DNA of 64,000 bases from Photobacterium rosenbergii (GCF_003026455.1 NZ_PYMB01000003.1:496001-560000), one strand, 5' to 3'; counted from the first letter of the stretch, positions 18,290 to 27,104 are shown. The notes: generated by a model not told the origin, from the letters alone. Made by a program: numbers and translations.

Positions 18290-19951
18290 ATGGCAGTAGT
18301 GGATAACAAAAAAGCCGATGCTACCCAAGAGTCGCTGCATCGCATTTTTACAGTGCCGGAAGCACCCGAATCGACCCTAGGTCGAATCGAAAAAGAGATT
18401 TCAGAGAACCTCAATGCGTTCTTACAAACGCATATTGCTGCCCGCGAAAAGCCTTTGGCAGAAATCGAGAAGGACTTCTTGTCCGCCGATATTCCCGAGG
18501 CTCCGAGCTTTGTTTCTGATCATACCCATTTCCTTTTGGACAAGCTGGTCGCACAGTCCGTGCATACCTCTGCGCCGACGTTTATCGGTCATATGACATC
18601 AGCCCTGCCCTACTTCTTGATGCCGCTGTCCAAGATCATGATAGGTTTGAACCAGAACCTAGTTAAGATCGAGACCTCCAAAGCGTTCACACCGTTGGAA
18701 CGTCAAGTATTAGGCATGCTGCATAACCTAATTTACAGCGAGGATGATGCCTTCTACCAACAGTGGATGCACAGTGCCAACCACTCCCTTGGGGCATTTT
18801 GCTCTGGCGGTACTATTGCAAACATCACCGCCCTCTGGGTAGCGCGAAATAGCGCCCTCAAGCCGGATGGTGACTTTAGAGGTGTCGCGCAGGAAGGCCT
18901 GTTCAAAGCCATGAAGCATTATGGCTATGAAGATTTGGTTGTGCTGGTTTCCGAACGAGGTCATTACTCGCTTAAGAAAGCCGCAGATGTCTTGGGGCTT
19001 GGTAGGGATTGCCTGATCCCTATCAAAACCGACAGCCAGAACCGTGTTCGGGTTGATGAGATGCGCAGCAAGCTTGAAGAGCTCAAGCAAAACAATATCA
19101 AAGCCTTTGCCATTGTCGGCGTAGCCGGCACAACGGAAACCGGTAATATTGACCCTCTTGAGGAGTTGGCTGATTTGGCTCAGGAATATGACTGCCATTT
19201 CCATGTCGATGCCGCTTGGGGTGGTGCGACGCTGATGTCGAACACCTATCGCCCACTGCTAAAAGGGATCGAGCGTGCAGACTCTGTCACCATTGATGCC
19301 CATAAGCAGCTATATGTGCCAATGGGTGCCGGTATGGTCATCTTCAAAAACCCAGCCCTGATGACGGCTATCGAGCATCATGCCGAGTATATTCTGCGTA
19401 AAGGCTCCAAAGACCTTGGTAGCCATACTCTGGAAGGCTCACGAAGCGGTATGGCGATGCTGTTATATGCCAGCCTTAATATTATTAGCCGCCCGGGCTA
19501 TGAAATGCTGATCAACACCAGTATCGAAAAGGCCAAGTACTTTGCCTCTTTGATTGATCAAAATCCAGATTTTGAGCTGATTTCAGAGCCTGAACTGTGC
19601 TTGCTGACCTATCGCTATGCGCCAGCTCGTACGCAAGAAGCCTTGCGCCTTGCCGATCCGGCTCAACGTGAAGAGTTGTTGGCTGCCCTTGATGATATGA
19701 CCAAATTCATCCAGAAGCGCCAGCGTGAATCTGGTAAGTCGTTTGTATCTCGTACCCGTATTACGCCAGAGGCATGGGACCGCAGGCTAACGACCGTTTT
19801 CCGCGTAGTCCTTGCCAACCCGCTAACCACAGAGCAGATCCTCAAAGACGTACTGGATGAGCAAAAAGACATAGCCAAGCAGAGCTTGATCAGCTTCCCT
19901 AAAATCAACATGCTCACCGAGAGTATTCTCAATCAGCAAGTCGCACTCTGA
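18290..19951 (+). CDS. panP: Pyridoxal-dependent aspartate 1-decarboxylase PanP
   Basis: This 553-residue, fold-type I PLP enzyme of the glutamate/aspartate decarboxylase group is the PanP form that supplies beta-alanine for pantothenate and coenzyme A in bacteria lacking PanD. The PLP lysine lies in TIDAHKQLYVPMGAGM, the cofactor-stacking region is SGGTIANITALWVAR, and HVDAAWGG carries the ring-nitrogen aspartate. The start is ATG 18290 (MAVVDNKKAD). Only weak ribosome-binding sequence precedes it and a perfect 12-bp stem-loop sits just upstream. I rate the family as sure and the aspartate specificity as likely from Vibrio homologues. Confidence 0.88.
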   Translation: MAVVDNKKADATQESLHRIFTVPEAPESTLGRIEKEISENLNAFLQTHIAAREKPLAEIEKDFLSADIPEAPSFVSDHTHFLLDKLVAQSVHTSAPTFIGHMTSALPYFLMPLSKIMIGLNQNLVKIETSKAFTPLERQVLGMLHNLIYSEDDAFYQQWMHSANHSLGAFCSGGTIANITALWVARNSALKPDGDFRGVAQEGLFKAMKHYGYEDLVVLVSERGHYSLKKAADVLGLGRDCLIPIKTDSQNRVRVDEMRSKLEELKQNNIKAFAIVGVAGTTETGNIDPLEELADLAQEYDCHFHVDAAWGGATLMSNTYRPLLKGIERADSVTIDAHKQLYVPMGAGMVIFKNPALMTAIEHHAEYILRKGSKDLGSHTLEGSRSGMAMLLYASLNIISRPGYEMLINTSIEKAKYFASLIDQNPDFELISEPELCLLTYRYAPARTQEALRLADPAQREELLAALDDMTKFIQKRQRESGKSFVSRTRITPEAWDRRLTTVFRVVLANPLTTEQILKDVLDEQKDIAKQSLISFPKINMLTESILNQQVAL

Positions 19952-19982
19952 ATGCACTCGCAACGAATAAATGTATGATTGC

Positions 19983-20009
19983 AAAGCCTGGCGAAAGTCA
20001 GGCTTTTTT
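19983..20009 (+). terminator. Intrinsic terminator after panP
   Basis: AAAGCCTG, eight-base loop, CAGGCTTT, followed by T bases; 32 bases after the panP stop. Confidence 0.9.
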
Positions 20010-20364
20010 ACTTCAATGACCCCTTCTCGCAGTATATGCCTTAAAAGCCGATTTCATATTTCTTCACAGCCTGCTTCAAAAGCCACCAGCCGCCACAAAA
20101 TAATTTACACCAAGCACTTAACTGCTTGAATAAACACCGCCGCAAAGCTTAAATACTAACCAAACAGTCATTTCATCTAATACCAACGGCCAATCTAGAA
20201 CTCTGATTCACATACAAATAAACCCAAAATGCGCAACCAAGTTTTAACTTTTAACCATTAAATATAAAATAACGGGTGAATGTCTTATTATTGAGACTCT
20301 TCTAACTATTCATAACGCGTAACAAAAATTGATCTAAATCAACAAGAGTGCCGGTAAAAGCGAT
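20010..20364. other. Gap between convergent panP and torR terminators
   Basis: About 350 bases lie between two terminators with no supported protein gene. It holds a symmetrical FNR-type box at 20329-20342 (separate entry). Because both flanking genes end here, the gap has no evident need for a promoter. A small RNA is one explanation. Confidence 0.45.
20329..20342. promoter_or_regulatory. FNR-type binding site in a convergent intergenic gap
   Basis: TTGATCTAAATCAA is a perfect match to the FNR consensus TTGAT-N4-ATCAA. No start codon of a recognised gene is within range on either strand. Read leftwards, weak -10-like sequences occur near 20285-20314. Confidence 0.55.
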
Positions 20365-20397
20365 CAAAAAAGGCCGATACCCTATGGATATCGGCCT
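20365..20397 (-). terminator. Intrinsic terminator after torR
   Basis: On the minus strand AGGCCGATA and TATCGGCCT pair around a nine-base loop and are followed by a T run, 47 bases after the torR stop. Confidence 0.88.
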
Positions 20398-20444
20398 ATT
20401 TATTACAAATTATTTCAGCGCATCAGTACATCAATGCCGGGTTA

Positions 20445-21158
20445 TCAGTCACCCGCAAACATGTAACCTTCACCATGAACCGTAACAAAAATCTGCGGGT
20501 TTTTCGGGTCAACTTCCATCTTTGAACGCATGCGTCGGATAAGTACGTCGATAGTACGGTCATTCGGCGCTTCTACCCGGTGACTGAGCATATTGAGGAT
20601 GCGCTCGCGGCTAAGCACAACATTCGGGTGGGAAGAGAATGCTACCAGCAATTCATACTCAGCTTTGGTCAATTTAACCGGCACACCGTTATGAGTCAGC
20701 GCGCGCTTATTAATATCAAATTGCCAATCCCCAAAGCGGATAATGCTGTCTTCCTGCATCTCAACAATGGTTTCATCACGTGCTTTTTCGACAAGAGAGA
20801 TACGCCACAGCAGGTTTTTGACCCTTACTAAAAGCTCACGCAATTCAAAAGGTTTTGTCACGTAGTCATCGGCACCCATCTCCAAGCCGACAATACGATC
20901 AATGCTGTCTGTACGCCCTGTAACCAGGATGATACCCACTTCTGAACGGCTTCTCAGTTCACGCGTCAGCATCAGGCCATCTTCGCCAGGAAGGTTAATA
21001 TCGAGCATGACCAGATCGATCTTTTCACTGGCCATGACTTCGCGCATTTGGGCGCCACTTTCGGCCTGACTGACTTTATATCCCTCGTTCTCAAAGTACC
21101 CAACCAATTTGGTACGGGTAACAATTTCATCCTCTACTACAAGTACGTGATGACTCAT
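20445..21158 (-). CDS. torR: TMAO response regulator TorR
   Basis: This 237-residue OmpR-family response regulator has receiver residues D10, E11, phospho-acceptor D53 (MLDINLPGEDG) and K-P in YVTKPFELREL. The C-terminal winged helix is about 135-235 (LTKAEYELLVAF, DRTIDVLIRRMRSK, HGEGYMFAGD). It is closer to TorR than to ArcA, for example in EVGIILVTGRTDSIDRIVGLEMGADDYVT. It is divergent from torCAD, with tor-box-like repeats in the shared promoter. The kinase TorS and the binding protein TorT, next to torR in E. coli, are not adjacent here. Confidence 0.93.
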   Translation of the reverse strand: MSHHVLVVEDEIVTRTKLVGYFENEGYKVSQAESGAQMREVMASEKIDLVMLDINLPGEDGLMLTRELRSRSEVGIILVTGRTDSIDRIVGLEMGADDYVTKPFELRELLVRVKNLLWRISLVEKARDETIVEMQEDSIIRFGDWQFDINKRALTHNGVPVKLTKAEYELLVAFSSHPNVVLSRERILNMLSHRVEAPNDRTIDVLIRRMRSKMEVDPKNPQIFVTVHGEGYMFAGD

Positions 21159-21182
21159 TTCTTTCTCTTTATGTCTTATTTA

Positions 21183-21276
21183 CTGTTCTATAAAACGTTA
21201 GCACAGGAGGCAGCTATTCACAATTTGTCATAATCCCGCAAATCCTGTTCACTGCCGCCATTAACCTTATTCACAT
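21183..21276. promoter_or_regulatory. Candidate tor boxes in the torR-torC promoter region
   Basis: Decamers resembling the TorR box CTGTTCATAT occur at 21183-21192 (CTGTTCTATA), 21214-21223 (CTATTCACAA), 21245-21254 (CTGTTCACTG) and 21267-21276 (TTATTCACAT). Each matches 6-7 of 10 positions. Start-to-start spacings are 31, 31 and 22 bases, near multiples of a helical turn. Confidence 0.6.
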
Positions 21277-21359
21277 CGTGGAATTAAGATTACCTCATAA
21301 AAATTTATACGTCACCGTAGTTTACGGCAGACATTCATTCTAAATTGGAATCTTCCACT

Positions 21360-22526
21360 ATGAAAAAACTTTGGCAAATGTTGACTAAGCCTAGCAGCAA
21401 GTATTCGATTCTTGCGCTGGTCTTGGTTGGTATTGGTATCACTTTGGCGGGTGTTGTGACCGTTCATAAGAGTTTTGAATTCGCATCTACAACAGAATTC
21501 TGTACTTCTTGCCACACAATGGAACAGAACTACGAAGAGTACAAACAAAGCATCCACTTCAAAAATGCCTCTGGTGTTCGTGCCGAGTGTGTAGACTGTC
21601 ACCAGCCAAAAGATTTGCCAGGCAAGGTTCAGCGTAAACTTGGCGCATGGAAAGACGTATACAACCACTTCATCACCAAGAAGATCGATACCCCGGAGAA
21701 ACTGGAAGAGCATCGTCTAGAACTGGCGACGGCTGTTTGGGATCGCATGAAGAGCCAGAACTCCAAAACCTGTAAGAGCTGTCACTCTTACGATGCAATG
21801 GATCACAGCAAGCAGTCTGCACAAGCCGCTTTCGAAATGAACAAGGCCGCCGCAGAAGACATGAACTGTATCGAGTGTCATAAAGGTATTGCCCACGAAC
21901 TGCCAAACATGGCTGGCGGCTTCCAGAAAGACTTCGAAGAGCTTCAGGCAACAGCTAGCTCTCAAGGTGCGGTAGCTGAGACTCTATATTCACTTAGCGA
22001 GAAAAATATCTTTGCCGTTGCTGATGCAAACAGCACAGTATCAGGCAGCCTACTACCTGCTTCAGAAGTGACTGTCCTAGAGCGCGACGGTGACATGATG
22101 AAAGTGAAGATTGATGGCTGGCTAGAGAAAGAAGGTCGTGGCCGAGTTCTGACTGAATACATGGGTAAACGTGTATTCAAAGCAACAATCCGTGGCGAAG
22201 TGAAAGAGTCAGAGCAGCTTATCGAAGAGCAAACAGACGCATCGACCAACATTGTATGGCAGCACGTTTCTGTTGAAGGCTGGATCACCAAAGATGACAT
22301 GATTGATGACATCCAACCTATCTGGAACTACGCAGAGGGCATGTACGGTTCAACCTGTACGGCTTGTCACGCAGCACCGGCACCTGGCCATTTTACTGCA
22401 AACGGTTGGATCTCAAGCCTAAACGGCATGAGCGCGTACTACCGTCTAAGCAAAACTGAAGAGCGCACCCTTCTGAAGTACCTTCAGAACCACGGTAGTG
22501 ACACCGGCGGCGCTGGCGCACATTAA
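21360..22526 (+). CDS. torC: Pentahaem c-type cytochrome TorC
   Basis: This 388-residue NapC/NirT-type cytochrome is anchored by an N-terminal helix (about 14-36) and passes electrons from the quinol pool to periplasmic TorA. Five haem motifs are present: CTSCH (48-52), CVDCH, CKSCH, CIECH and, in the C-terminal TorC-specific domain, CTACH. In E. coli the C-terminal domain also modulates TorS signalling. The ATG at 21360 matches the E. coli start (MRKLW there, MKKLW here). It is the first gene of torCA, controlled by TorR from the divergent promoter. Confidence 0.96.
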   Translation: MKKLWQMLTKPSSKYSILALVLVGIGITLAGVVTVHKSFEFASTTEFCTSCHTMEQNYEEYKQSIHFKNASGVRAECVDCHQPKDLPGKVQRKLGAWKDVYNHFITKKIDTPEKLEEHRLELATAVWDRMKSQNSKTCKSCHSYDAMDHSKQSAQAAFEMNKAAAEDMNCIECHKGIAHELPNMAGGFQKDFEELQATASSQGAVAETLYSLSEKNIFAVADANSTVSGSLLPASEVTVLERDGDMMKVKIDGWLEKEGRGRVLTEYMGKRVFKATIRGEVKESEQLIEEQTDASTNIVWQHVSVEGWITKDDMIDDIQPIWNYAEGMYGSTCTACHAAPAPGHFTANGWISSLNGMSAYYRLSKTEERTLLKYLQNHGSDTGGAGAH

Positions 22527-22597
22527 TTCCTAATTAGCAGAGGGGAAGCCCCACTTCCCCTCCCAAGCAAAAGAATTTAAATTTAAGGAATTGCTCA

Positions 22598-25129
22598 ATG
22601 GCAACTCAAATTCTAAACAAAGGCATATCTCGCCGTCGTTTCCTATCAGGCATGGTTGCAGCAAGTGCTGCATCAGTGGTTGGTACTAGCCTACTTGCGC
22701 CGCGTAACGCTATGGCTGCCACCGAGACCAAAGCAAACTTCTCTGGTGAGGTGCTATCTGGCTCCCACTGGGGTGCATTCCGCGCCAAGGTTGAGAACGG
22801 TGTATGGGTTGATACCGTACCGTTCGAAAAAGACAAGCACCCTACCACGATGATCGACGGTGTCCGTGAAGTGGTTTACAACCCTGCACGTGTTAAGTAC
22901 CCAATGGTACGTCTTGACTGGTTGAAGCACGGTTACAAGTCTGACACCACCCAACGTGGTGACAACCGCTTCGTTCGTGTGCCTTGGTCACAGGCTTTGG
23001 ACTTTTTCTACCATGAGATGGAACGTATCCAGAACAACTATGGCCCAAGCGCACTTTACGCTGGCCATACCGGTTGGCAGTCAGTAGGTAAACTGCACTC
23101 TGCTGGTACCATGATGATGCGTGCAATCGGCCTGCACGGTACTTTTCTTGCTAAAATGGGTGACTACTCAACGGGTGCAGCGCAAGTCGTACTCCCTTAC
23201 GTTGCCGGCGCAATGGAAGTTTACGAGCAGCAGACCTCTTGGCCGCTAGTTCTCGAGCACTCAGACACCATCGTGATCTGGGGTTCTGATCCGATTAAAA
23301 ACCTGCAGGTTGGTTGGTTGGTTCCAGACCACAGCCCGTACGCTTACTTCGATCAGCTTGCCGAGAAAGTGAAGAACAACGAAATCAAGGTTATCTATGT
23401 TGACCCTGTTGTCTCTGATACCCAGAAATTCGTTGGTGGTGAACAGGTTAAAGTGAACCCGCAAACCGACGTTCCTTTGATGCTGGCTATCGCCCATACG
23501 CTTTACACCGAGAACCTTTACAACAAAGAGTTCATGGCTGACTACACCACAGGCTTCGACAAGTTCTTGCCTTACCTGCTTGGTGAAAAAGACGGCACAC
23601 CAAAAACACCTGAGTGGGCCGCGAAAATCTGTGGCATTGACGCAGATACTATCCGTGAACTTGCTCGTCAGATGGCTTCTGGCCGCACCCAGATCATCGG
23701 TGGCTGGTGTCTGCAGCGCATGCAGCATGGTGAGCAGTACGCGTGGATGCTGGTTGTTGTTGCTGCAATGCTTGGTCAAATTGGCCTACCGGGCGGTGGC
23801 TTCGGCTTCGGCTGGCACTATAACGATGCAGGTTCAGTAACCTCTGCTGGCCCACTGATGTCTGGTTTCAGCGGTGTGACTGGTGTTGACCCGATCCATA
23901 ACGGCTCATACAAGGGTTACTCAAACTTTATTCCTGTTGCACGCTTTGTCGACTGTATTGAAAACCCTGGCAAAACTATCGACTGGAACGGCCACCCGGT
24001 GAAGTTCCCAGAAATGAAGATGGCGATATTCTGTGGTAACAACCCGTTCCACCACCATCAGGATCGCAACAAGATGATCAAGACCTGGCGTAAGCTGGAA
24101 ACGGTTGTCTCTGTCGACCACCAGTGGACTGCAACATGTCGTTTTGCCGATATCGTTCTTCCTGCTACTACTACGCACGAGCGTAATGACATCGAGCAGT
24201 ACGGTAACCACTCTAATGCCGGTATCATTGCCCTACCGAAAGTGGTTGAGCCAATGTACGAAGCGAAAGATGATTTCGATATCTTCCGTGAGCTTTGCCG
24301 CCGCTATGACCGTGAGGAAGCCTTTACCGAAGGCAAATCACAGATGGAATGGATTGAACAGTTCTACAACGGTGCTCGCCTGCAAGGCCGTGGTATCGGT
24401 GTACGTATGTCTAACTTCAAGAAGTTCTGGGAAGAAGAAGGTTTCATTGAGTTCCCGGCTGGCACCGAGTGGGTTCGTCACGAATCGTTCCGTAATGAAC
24501 CTGACCTAGAGCCACTTGGAACAGCGACGGGCCTTATCGAGATCTACTGTAAGACCATTGCTGACATGGGTTACGACGACTGTCAGGGCCACCCAATGTG
24601 GTTCGAGAAGAAAGAACGTAGCCACGGTGGTCCTCGTTCGGATAAATTCCCGCTGAATATGCAAAGTACTCACCCGAAACATCGCCTGCACTCGCAGCTA
24701 TGTTCTTCTACCGAGCACCGTGCAACTTATGCGGTTGCTGACCGTGAGCCGGTATATATGAGCGTCGAAGATGCCAAAGCACGCGGCATCAAATCTGGTG
24801 ATCTTGTCCGCGTATTCAACGACCGTGGTGAAGTATTGGCAGGTGCCGTTGTCTCTGAAGACTACATGAGTGGCGTTTGCCGTATCCATGAAGGTGCATG
24901 GTACAGCCCTCTGGAAGGCGGTAAGCCAGGTACAATTTGTACTTACGGTGATCCGAACGTACTGACTCAGGATATTGGTTCTTCGAAACTTGCCCAGGCG
25001 ACATCAGCCGCCGCCGCGCAGGTAGAGATTGAGAAGTACACAGGTACTGTACCAGCGGTGACAGGTTTCCATGGTCCAACCGCCGTAACTGACATTAACC
25101 CTCTATTCCCAGCAATGGATCTAGACTAA
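22598..25129 (+). CDS. torA: Trimethylamine-N-oxide reductase TorA
   Basis: This 843-residue periplasmic molybdoenzyme of the DMSO reductase family reduces TMAO to trimethylamine. The twin-arginine signal is SRRRFLSGMVAASAAS, with cleavage after the ANAMAA-like region near residue 40. The Ser in GDYSTGAAQ is the expected molybdenum ligand, and GQIGLPGGGFGFGWHYN and HSQLCSSTEHR belong to bis-MGD binding. It is collinear with E. coli TorA. The gene lies 71 bases after torC. A strong terminator follows before torD. TMAO respiration suits a marine animal-associated bacterium. Confidence 0.97.
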   Translation: MATQILNKGISRRRFLSGMVAASAASVVGTSLLAPRNAMAATETKANFSGEVLSGSHWGAFRAKVENGVWVDTVPFEKDKHPTTMIDGVREVVYNPARVKYPMVRLDWLKHGYKSDTTQRGDNRFVRVPWSQALDFFYHEMERIQNNYGPSALYAGHTGWQSVGKLHSAGTMMMRAIGLHGTFLAKMGDYSTGAAQVVLPYVAGAMEVYEQQTSWPLVLEHSDTIVIWGSDPIKNLQVGWLVPDHSPYAYFDQLAEKVKNNEIKVIYVDPVVSDTQKFVGGEQVKVNPQTDVPLMLAIAHTLYTENLYNKEFMADYTTGFDKFLPYLLGEKDGTPKTPEWAAKICGIDADTIRELARQMASGRTQIIGGWCLQRMQHGEQYAWMLVVVAAMLGQIGLPGGGFGFGWHYNDAGSVTSAGPLMSGFSGVTGVDPIHNGSYKGYSNFIPVARFVDCIENPGKTIDWNGHPVKFPEMKMAIFCGNNPFHHHQDRNKMIKTWRKLETVVSVDHQWTATCRFADIVLPATTTHERNDIEQYGNHSNAGIIALPKVVEPMYEAKDDFDIFRELCRRYDREEAFTEGKSQMEWIEQFYNGARLQGRGIGVRMSNFKKFWEEEGFIEFPAGTEWVRHESFRNEPDLEPLGTATGLIEIYCKTIADMGYDDCQGHPMWFEKKERSHGGPRSDKFPLNMQSTHPKHRLHSQLCSSTEHRATYAVADREPVYMSVEDAKARGIKSGDLVRVFNDRGEVLAGAVVSEDYMSGVCRIHEGAWYSPLEGGKPGTICTYGDPNVLTQDIGSSKLAQATSAAAAQVEIEKYTGTVPAVTGFHGPTAVTDINPLFPAMDLD

Positions 25130-25148
25130 GTTAATATCAACTAATACC

Positions 25149-25180
25149 CAGTCAGGGGCTCAGCCCCTGACTGATTTTTA
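25149..25180 (+). terminator. Intrinsic terminator between torA and torD
   Basis: CAGTCAGGGGCT and AGCCCCTGACTG form a near-continuous GC-rich hairpin, followed by ATTTTTA. It would reduce read-through into torD. Confidence 0.85.
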
Positions 25181-25206
25181 CTTCTATAACAGTGTGTTTA
25201 AAGAAC

Positions 25207-25221
25207 CTATTCACGTATAAT
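25207..25221 (+). promoter_or_regulatory. Possible separate torD promoter
   Basis: A tor-box-like CTATTCACGT (25207-25216) overlaps a perfect TATAAT at 25216-25221, downstream of the torA terminator and about 85 bases before the torD start. The -35 region is weak. Confidence 0.4.
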
Positions 25222-25306
25222 AAGTAGATTAAATACATCAATATTCTACCTGAATATGTTTTTAATACGGTGAGCACAGCACCGTATGCCTTGATTTGGA
25301 GTGATC

Positions 25307-25960
25307 ATGAAAGAGTTTATTGCTTTCAACGAACAGCGCGCAGAAATTTATTGGTGGATGTCATCCCTTTTCGCTCGTGAGCTGACCGAGCAGGACATCG
25401 AACAGTACCGTGGTGGCGATATGGTCACTTTCTTGTCAGGCTTGGCAATGACCCCTGAGCTTAAGCAGCCGGTTGAAGCATTCCGTGATGCCCTAACCCG
25501 TCTGGAAAGCCGTGAAGACGCCCAGCTAGAGCTTGCCGCTGATTTCTGTGGTTTGTTCCTGAGCACACCTAAATCCGGTGCCTTACCTTATGCCTCTATG
25601 TATGTCGGTGAAAGCGGCCTGATGAATGACAAGCCAGCACAAGACATGAACAAGCTGATGGAAGAGTACGGCATTGCACAGCGTAAAGAATTCAACGAGC
25701 CTGCCGACCACCTCGCAGTTGAACTCGACTTCATGGGTAACCTGATCATCATGGCCAACCAGCAAGGCTCACAAGAGCAGGCTGAGCCACTCATGCAAGC
25801 TCAGTTAGACTTTATTAACACTATGCTACTTAACTGGCTGCCTGCATTTGCCGCTGAAGCGAAACAGCGTGACCAGTTCGGTTTCTATGCAGCTGCCACA
25901 CAAGTGCTTATCGCATTCTGCCATTTGGACGCTCAGTTCCTAAAAGGCGAAGAACAATAA
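25307..25960 (+). CDS. torD: TorA-specific chaperone TorD
   Basis: This 217-residue cytoplasmic chaperone of the TorD/DmsD family binds the TorA signal peptide and holds the apoenzyme for molybdenum cofactor insertion before Tat export. It is nearly all helical and has the conserved EPADHLAVELDFMG segment of the family (about 127-140). I place the start at ATG 25307, with GGAG five bases upstream; an in-frame GTG overlaps that site. Unlike E. coli, where torD follows torA closely, 177 bases and a terminator intervene. Confidence 0.94.
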   Translation: MKEFIAFNEQRAEIYWWMSSLFARELTEQDIEQYRGGDMVTFLSGLAMTPELKQPVEAFRDALTRLESREDAQLELAADFCGLFLSTPKSGALPYASMYVGESGLMNDKPAQDMNKLMEEYGIAQRKEFNEPADHLAVELDFMGNLIIMANQQGSQEQAEPLMQAQLDFINTMLLNWLPAFAAEAKQRDQFGFYAAATQVLIAFCHLDAQFLKGEEQ

Positions 25961-26005
25961 ACCTGACTGGCAGAAGCCAGCGTATCAAAAACACTATCTT
26001 CATTT

Positions 26006-26032
26006 GCCGGCATATGGATTGCCGGCTTTTTT
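26006..26032 (+). terminator. Intrinsic terminator after torD
   Basis: GCCGGC repeats (a self-complementary pair) flank a nine-base loop and are followed by six T. Confidence 0.85.
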
Positions 26033-26185
26033 GTACTTAGCCTTCCTTACAAAGCCCATATTCAAAGGCAGCCTTCTGCTTGTTCAGTTCTTATCCAGCA
26101 TACATGACACAATACTGACATTCTGCTTTGGGAGCTTTTATACATTGCAGACATAGCGAAGATAACCACCGATAAAGGTTAAAAT

Positions 26186-26752
26186 ATGCAAAACAGCAAA
26201 ACGCGTACCCAGCAACAACCTAATTCAGTATTCAACCTAATGAAATACGCCCTTCCTTTGATGCTAGTGACTTTATTCGCATTCAGTCCTGCTTCGAAGG
26301 CAAGTGATGCAGCAACCGATACAGTTGCAAGCCAGAAAGAAGTGACTCACCGTATTAATGCAATTCAGCGCGACCTGACCAGCATCCGCCAGCAAACACT
26401 GCAGGCGCATCCAGAGCTTGTTGAACAAGCTAAAGCCTTTGAAGCGGCCTACAAAGAGAAGGCCAAAGAGATTGGTTACAACCCTGATGATTTCGTTAGT
26501 CAGGCTCAAGAGATCCAAGACAAAGTACGCAATGCTGAAACCAGCGAAGAAGAGCGTGAAGCTTTGATTAAAGAGTTCGCAGCCGCTAAGCGCCAACTAG
26601 CAGAACAACGTGAAAGCATCCTTGCCGATGAAAAGCTAATGGCGATGCAGGAAAAACTTCAGGCTGATACATTTGCAGCTATGAAAGCAAGTAACCCTGA
26701 GACTGAAAACCTGATCCAAGAGCTTAATGGCCTACTTGAATCTCTTCAGTAA
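26186..26752 (+). CDS. Exported coiled-coil-like protein of unknown function
   Basis: This 188-residue protein has a long N-terminus and then a hydrophobic stretch (YALPLMLVTLFAFSPASKASDA) that looks like a signal peptide or anchor. The remainder is highly charged and helical, with heptad-like patterns (VTHRINAIQRDLTSIRQQT, EEEREALIKEFAAAKRQLAEQRE), and contains no cysteine. AAAGG lies nine bases before the ATG. The charged helices suggest a periplasmic coiled coil. I do not recognise a family, and it stands as a single gene between two terminators. Confidence 0.7.
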   Translation: MQNSKTRTQQQPNSVFNLMKYALPLMLVTLFAFSPASKASDAATDTVASQKEVTHRINAIQRDLTSIRQQTLQAHPELVEQAKAFEAAYKEKAKEIGYNPDDFVSQAQEIQDKVRNAETSEEEREALIKEFAAAKRQLAEQRESILADEKLMAMQEKLQADTFAAMKASNPETENLIQELNGLLESLQ

Positions 26753-26775
26753 GGAACAACCCATATATTCATTAA

Positions 26776-26807
26776 AACACCGCAGCAATTCGCTGCGGTG
26801 TTTTTTT
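26776..26807 (+). terminator. Intrinsic terminator after the coiled-coil protein gene
   Basis: AACACCGCAGC, loop aattc, GCTGCGGTGTT, then T bases. It abuts the 3' end of the converging small gene at 26806. Confidence 0.92.
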
Positions 26808-26997
26808 ATCGACCATCTTCATAGTCACTCATGTTGATTCCCATCTGTTCGGCAACTTCCGACCAATAAGGCTCAGCTTCGCATACACAACAGTCACACC
26901 AGTTGGCTATGCCTTCATGCATGCTCATTTTTTCCTTCGGAGCTAAAAGTTCTTTGTCTGTATGGGAGCTACTTGGGGCTTGCACTTTTTCCGCCAT
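26806..26997 (-). CDS. Small cysteine-cluster protein of unknown function
   Basis: This 63-residue hydrophilic protein has all four of its cysteines in CDCCVC (about residues 34-39), between a Lys/Ser-rich N-terminus and an acidic C-terminus (INMSDYEDGR). The cluster could bind a metal or take part in thiol chemistry, but no named zinc motif fits. The start at ATG 26997 has AAGGTG seven bases upstream. No signal peptide is seen, so it is probably cytoplasmic. The family is not recognised. Confidence 0.6.
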   Translation of the reverse strand: MAEKVQAPSSSHTDKELLAPKEKMSMHEGIANWCDCCVCEAEPYWSEVAEQMGINMSDYEDGR

Positions 26998-27104
26998 AAC
27001 AAGGCACCTTCGTTACTATCCTTATCCCTAATATTATAGTGAAACACGGCTTATACCTTGTGGCTTTGCTTGCCGCCTTTGACCACAAAACAACATATAG
27101 TGCA

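Noticed and set aside
20445..21158. Calling the response regulator ArcA
   Set aside because: It is ArcA-like in general layout, but the receiver and output sequences match TorR better and it is divergent from torCA.
23261..23779. 172-codon open frame antisense to torA
   Set aside because: It lies wholly opposite a conserved gene with high codon bias. Its protein is low-complexity and unlike any family, so it is a shadow frame.
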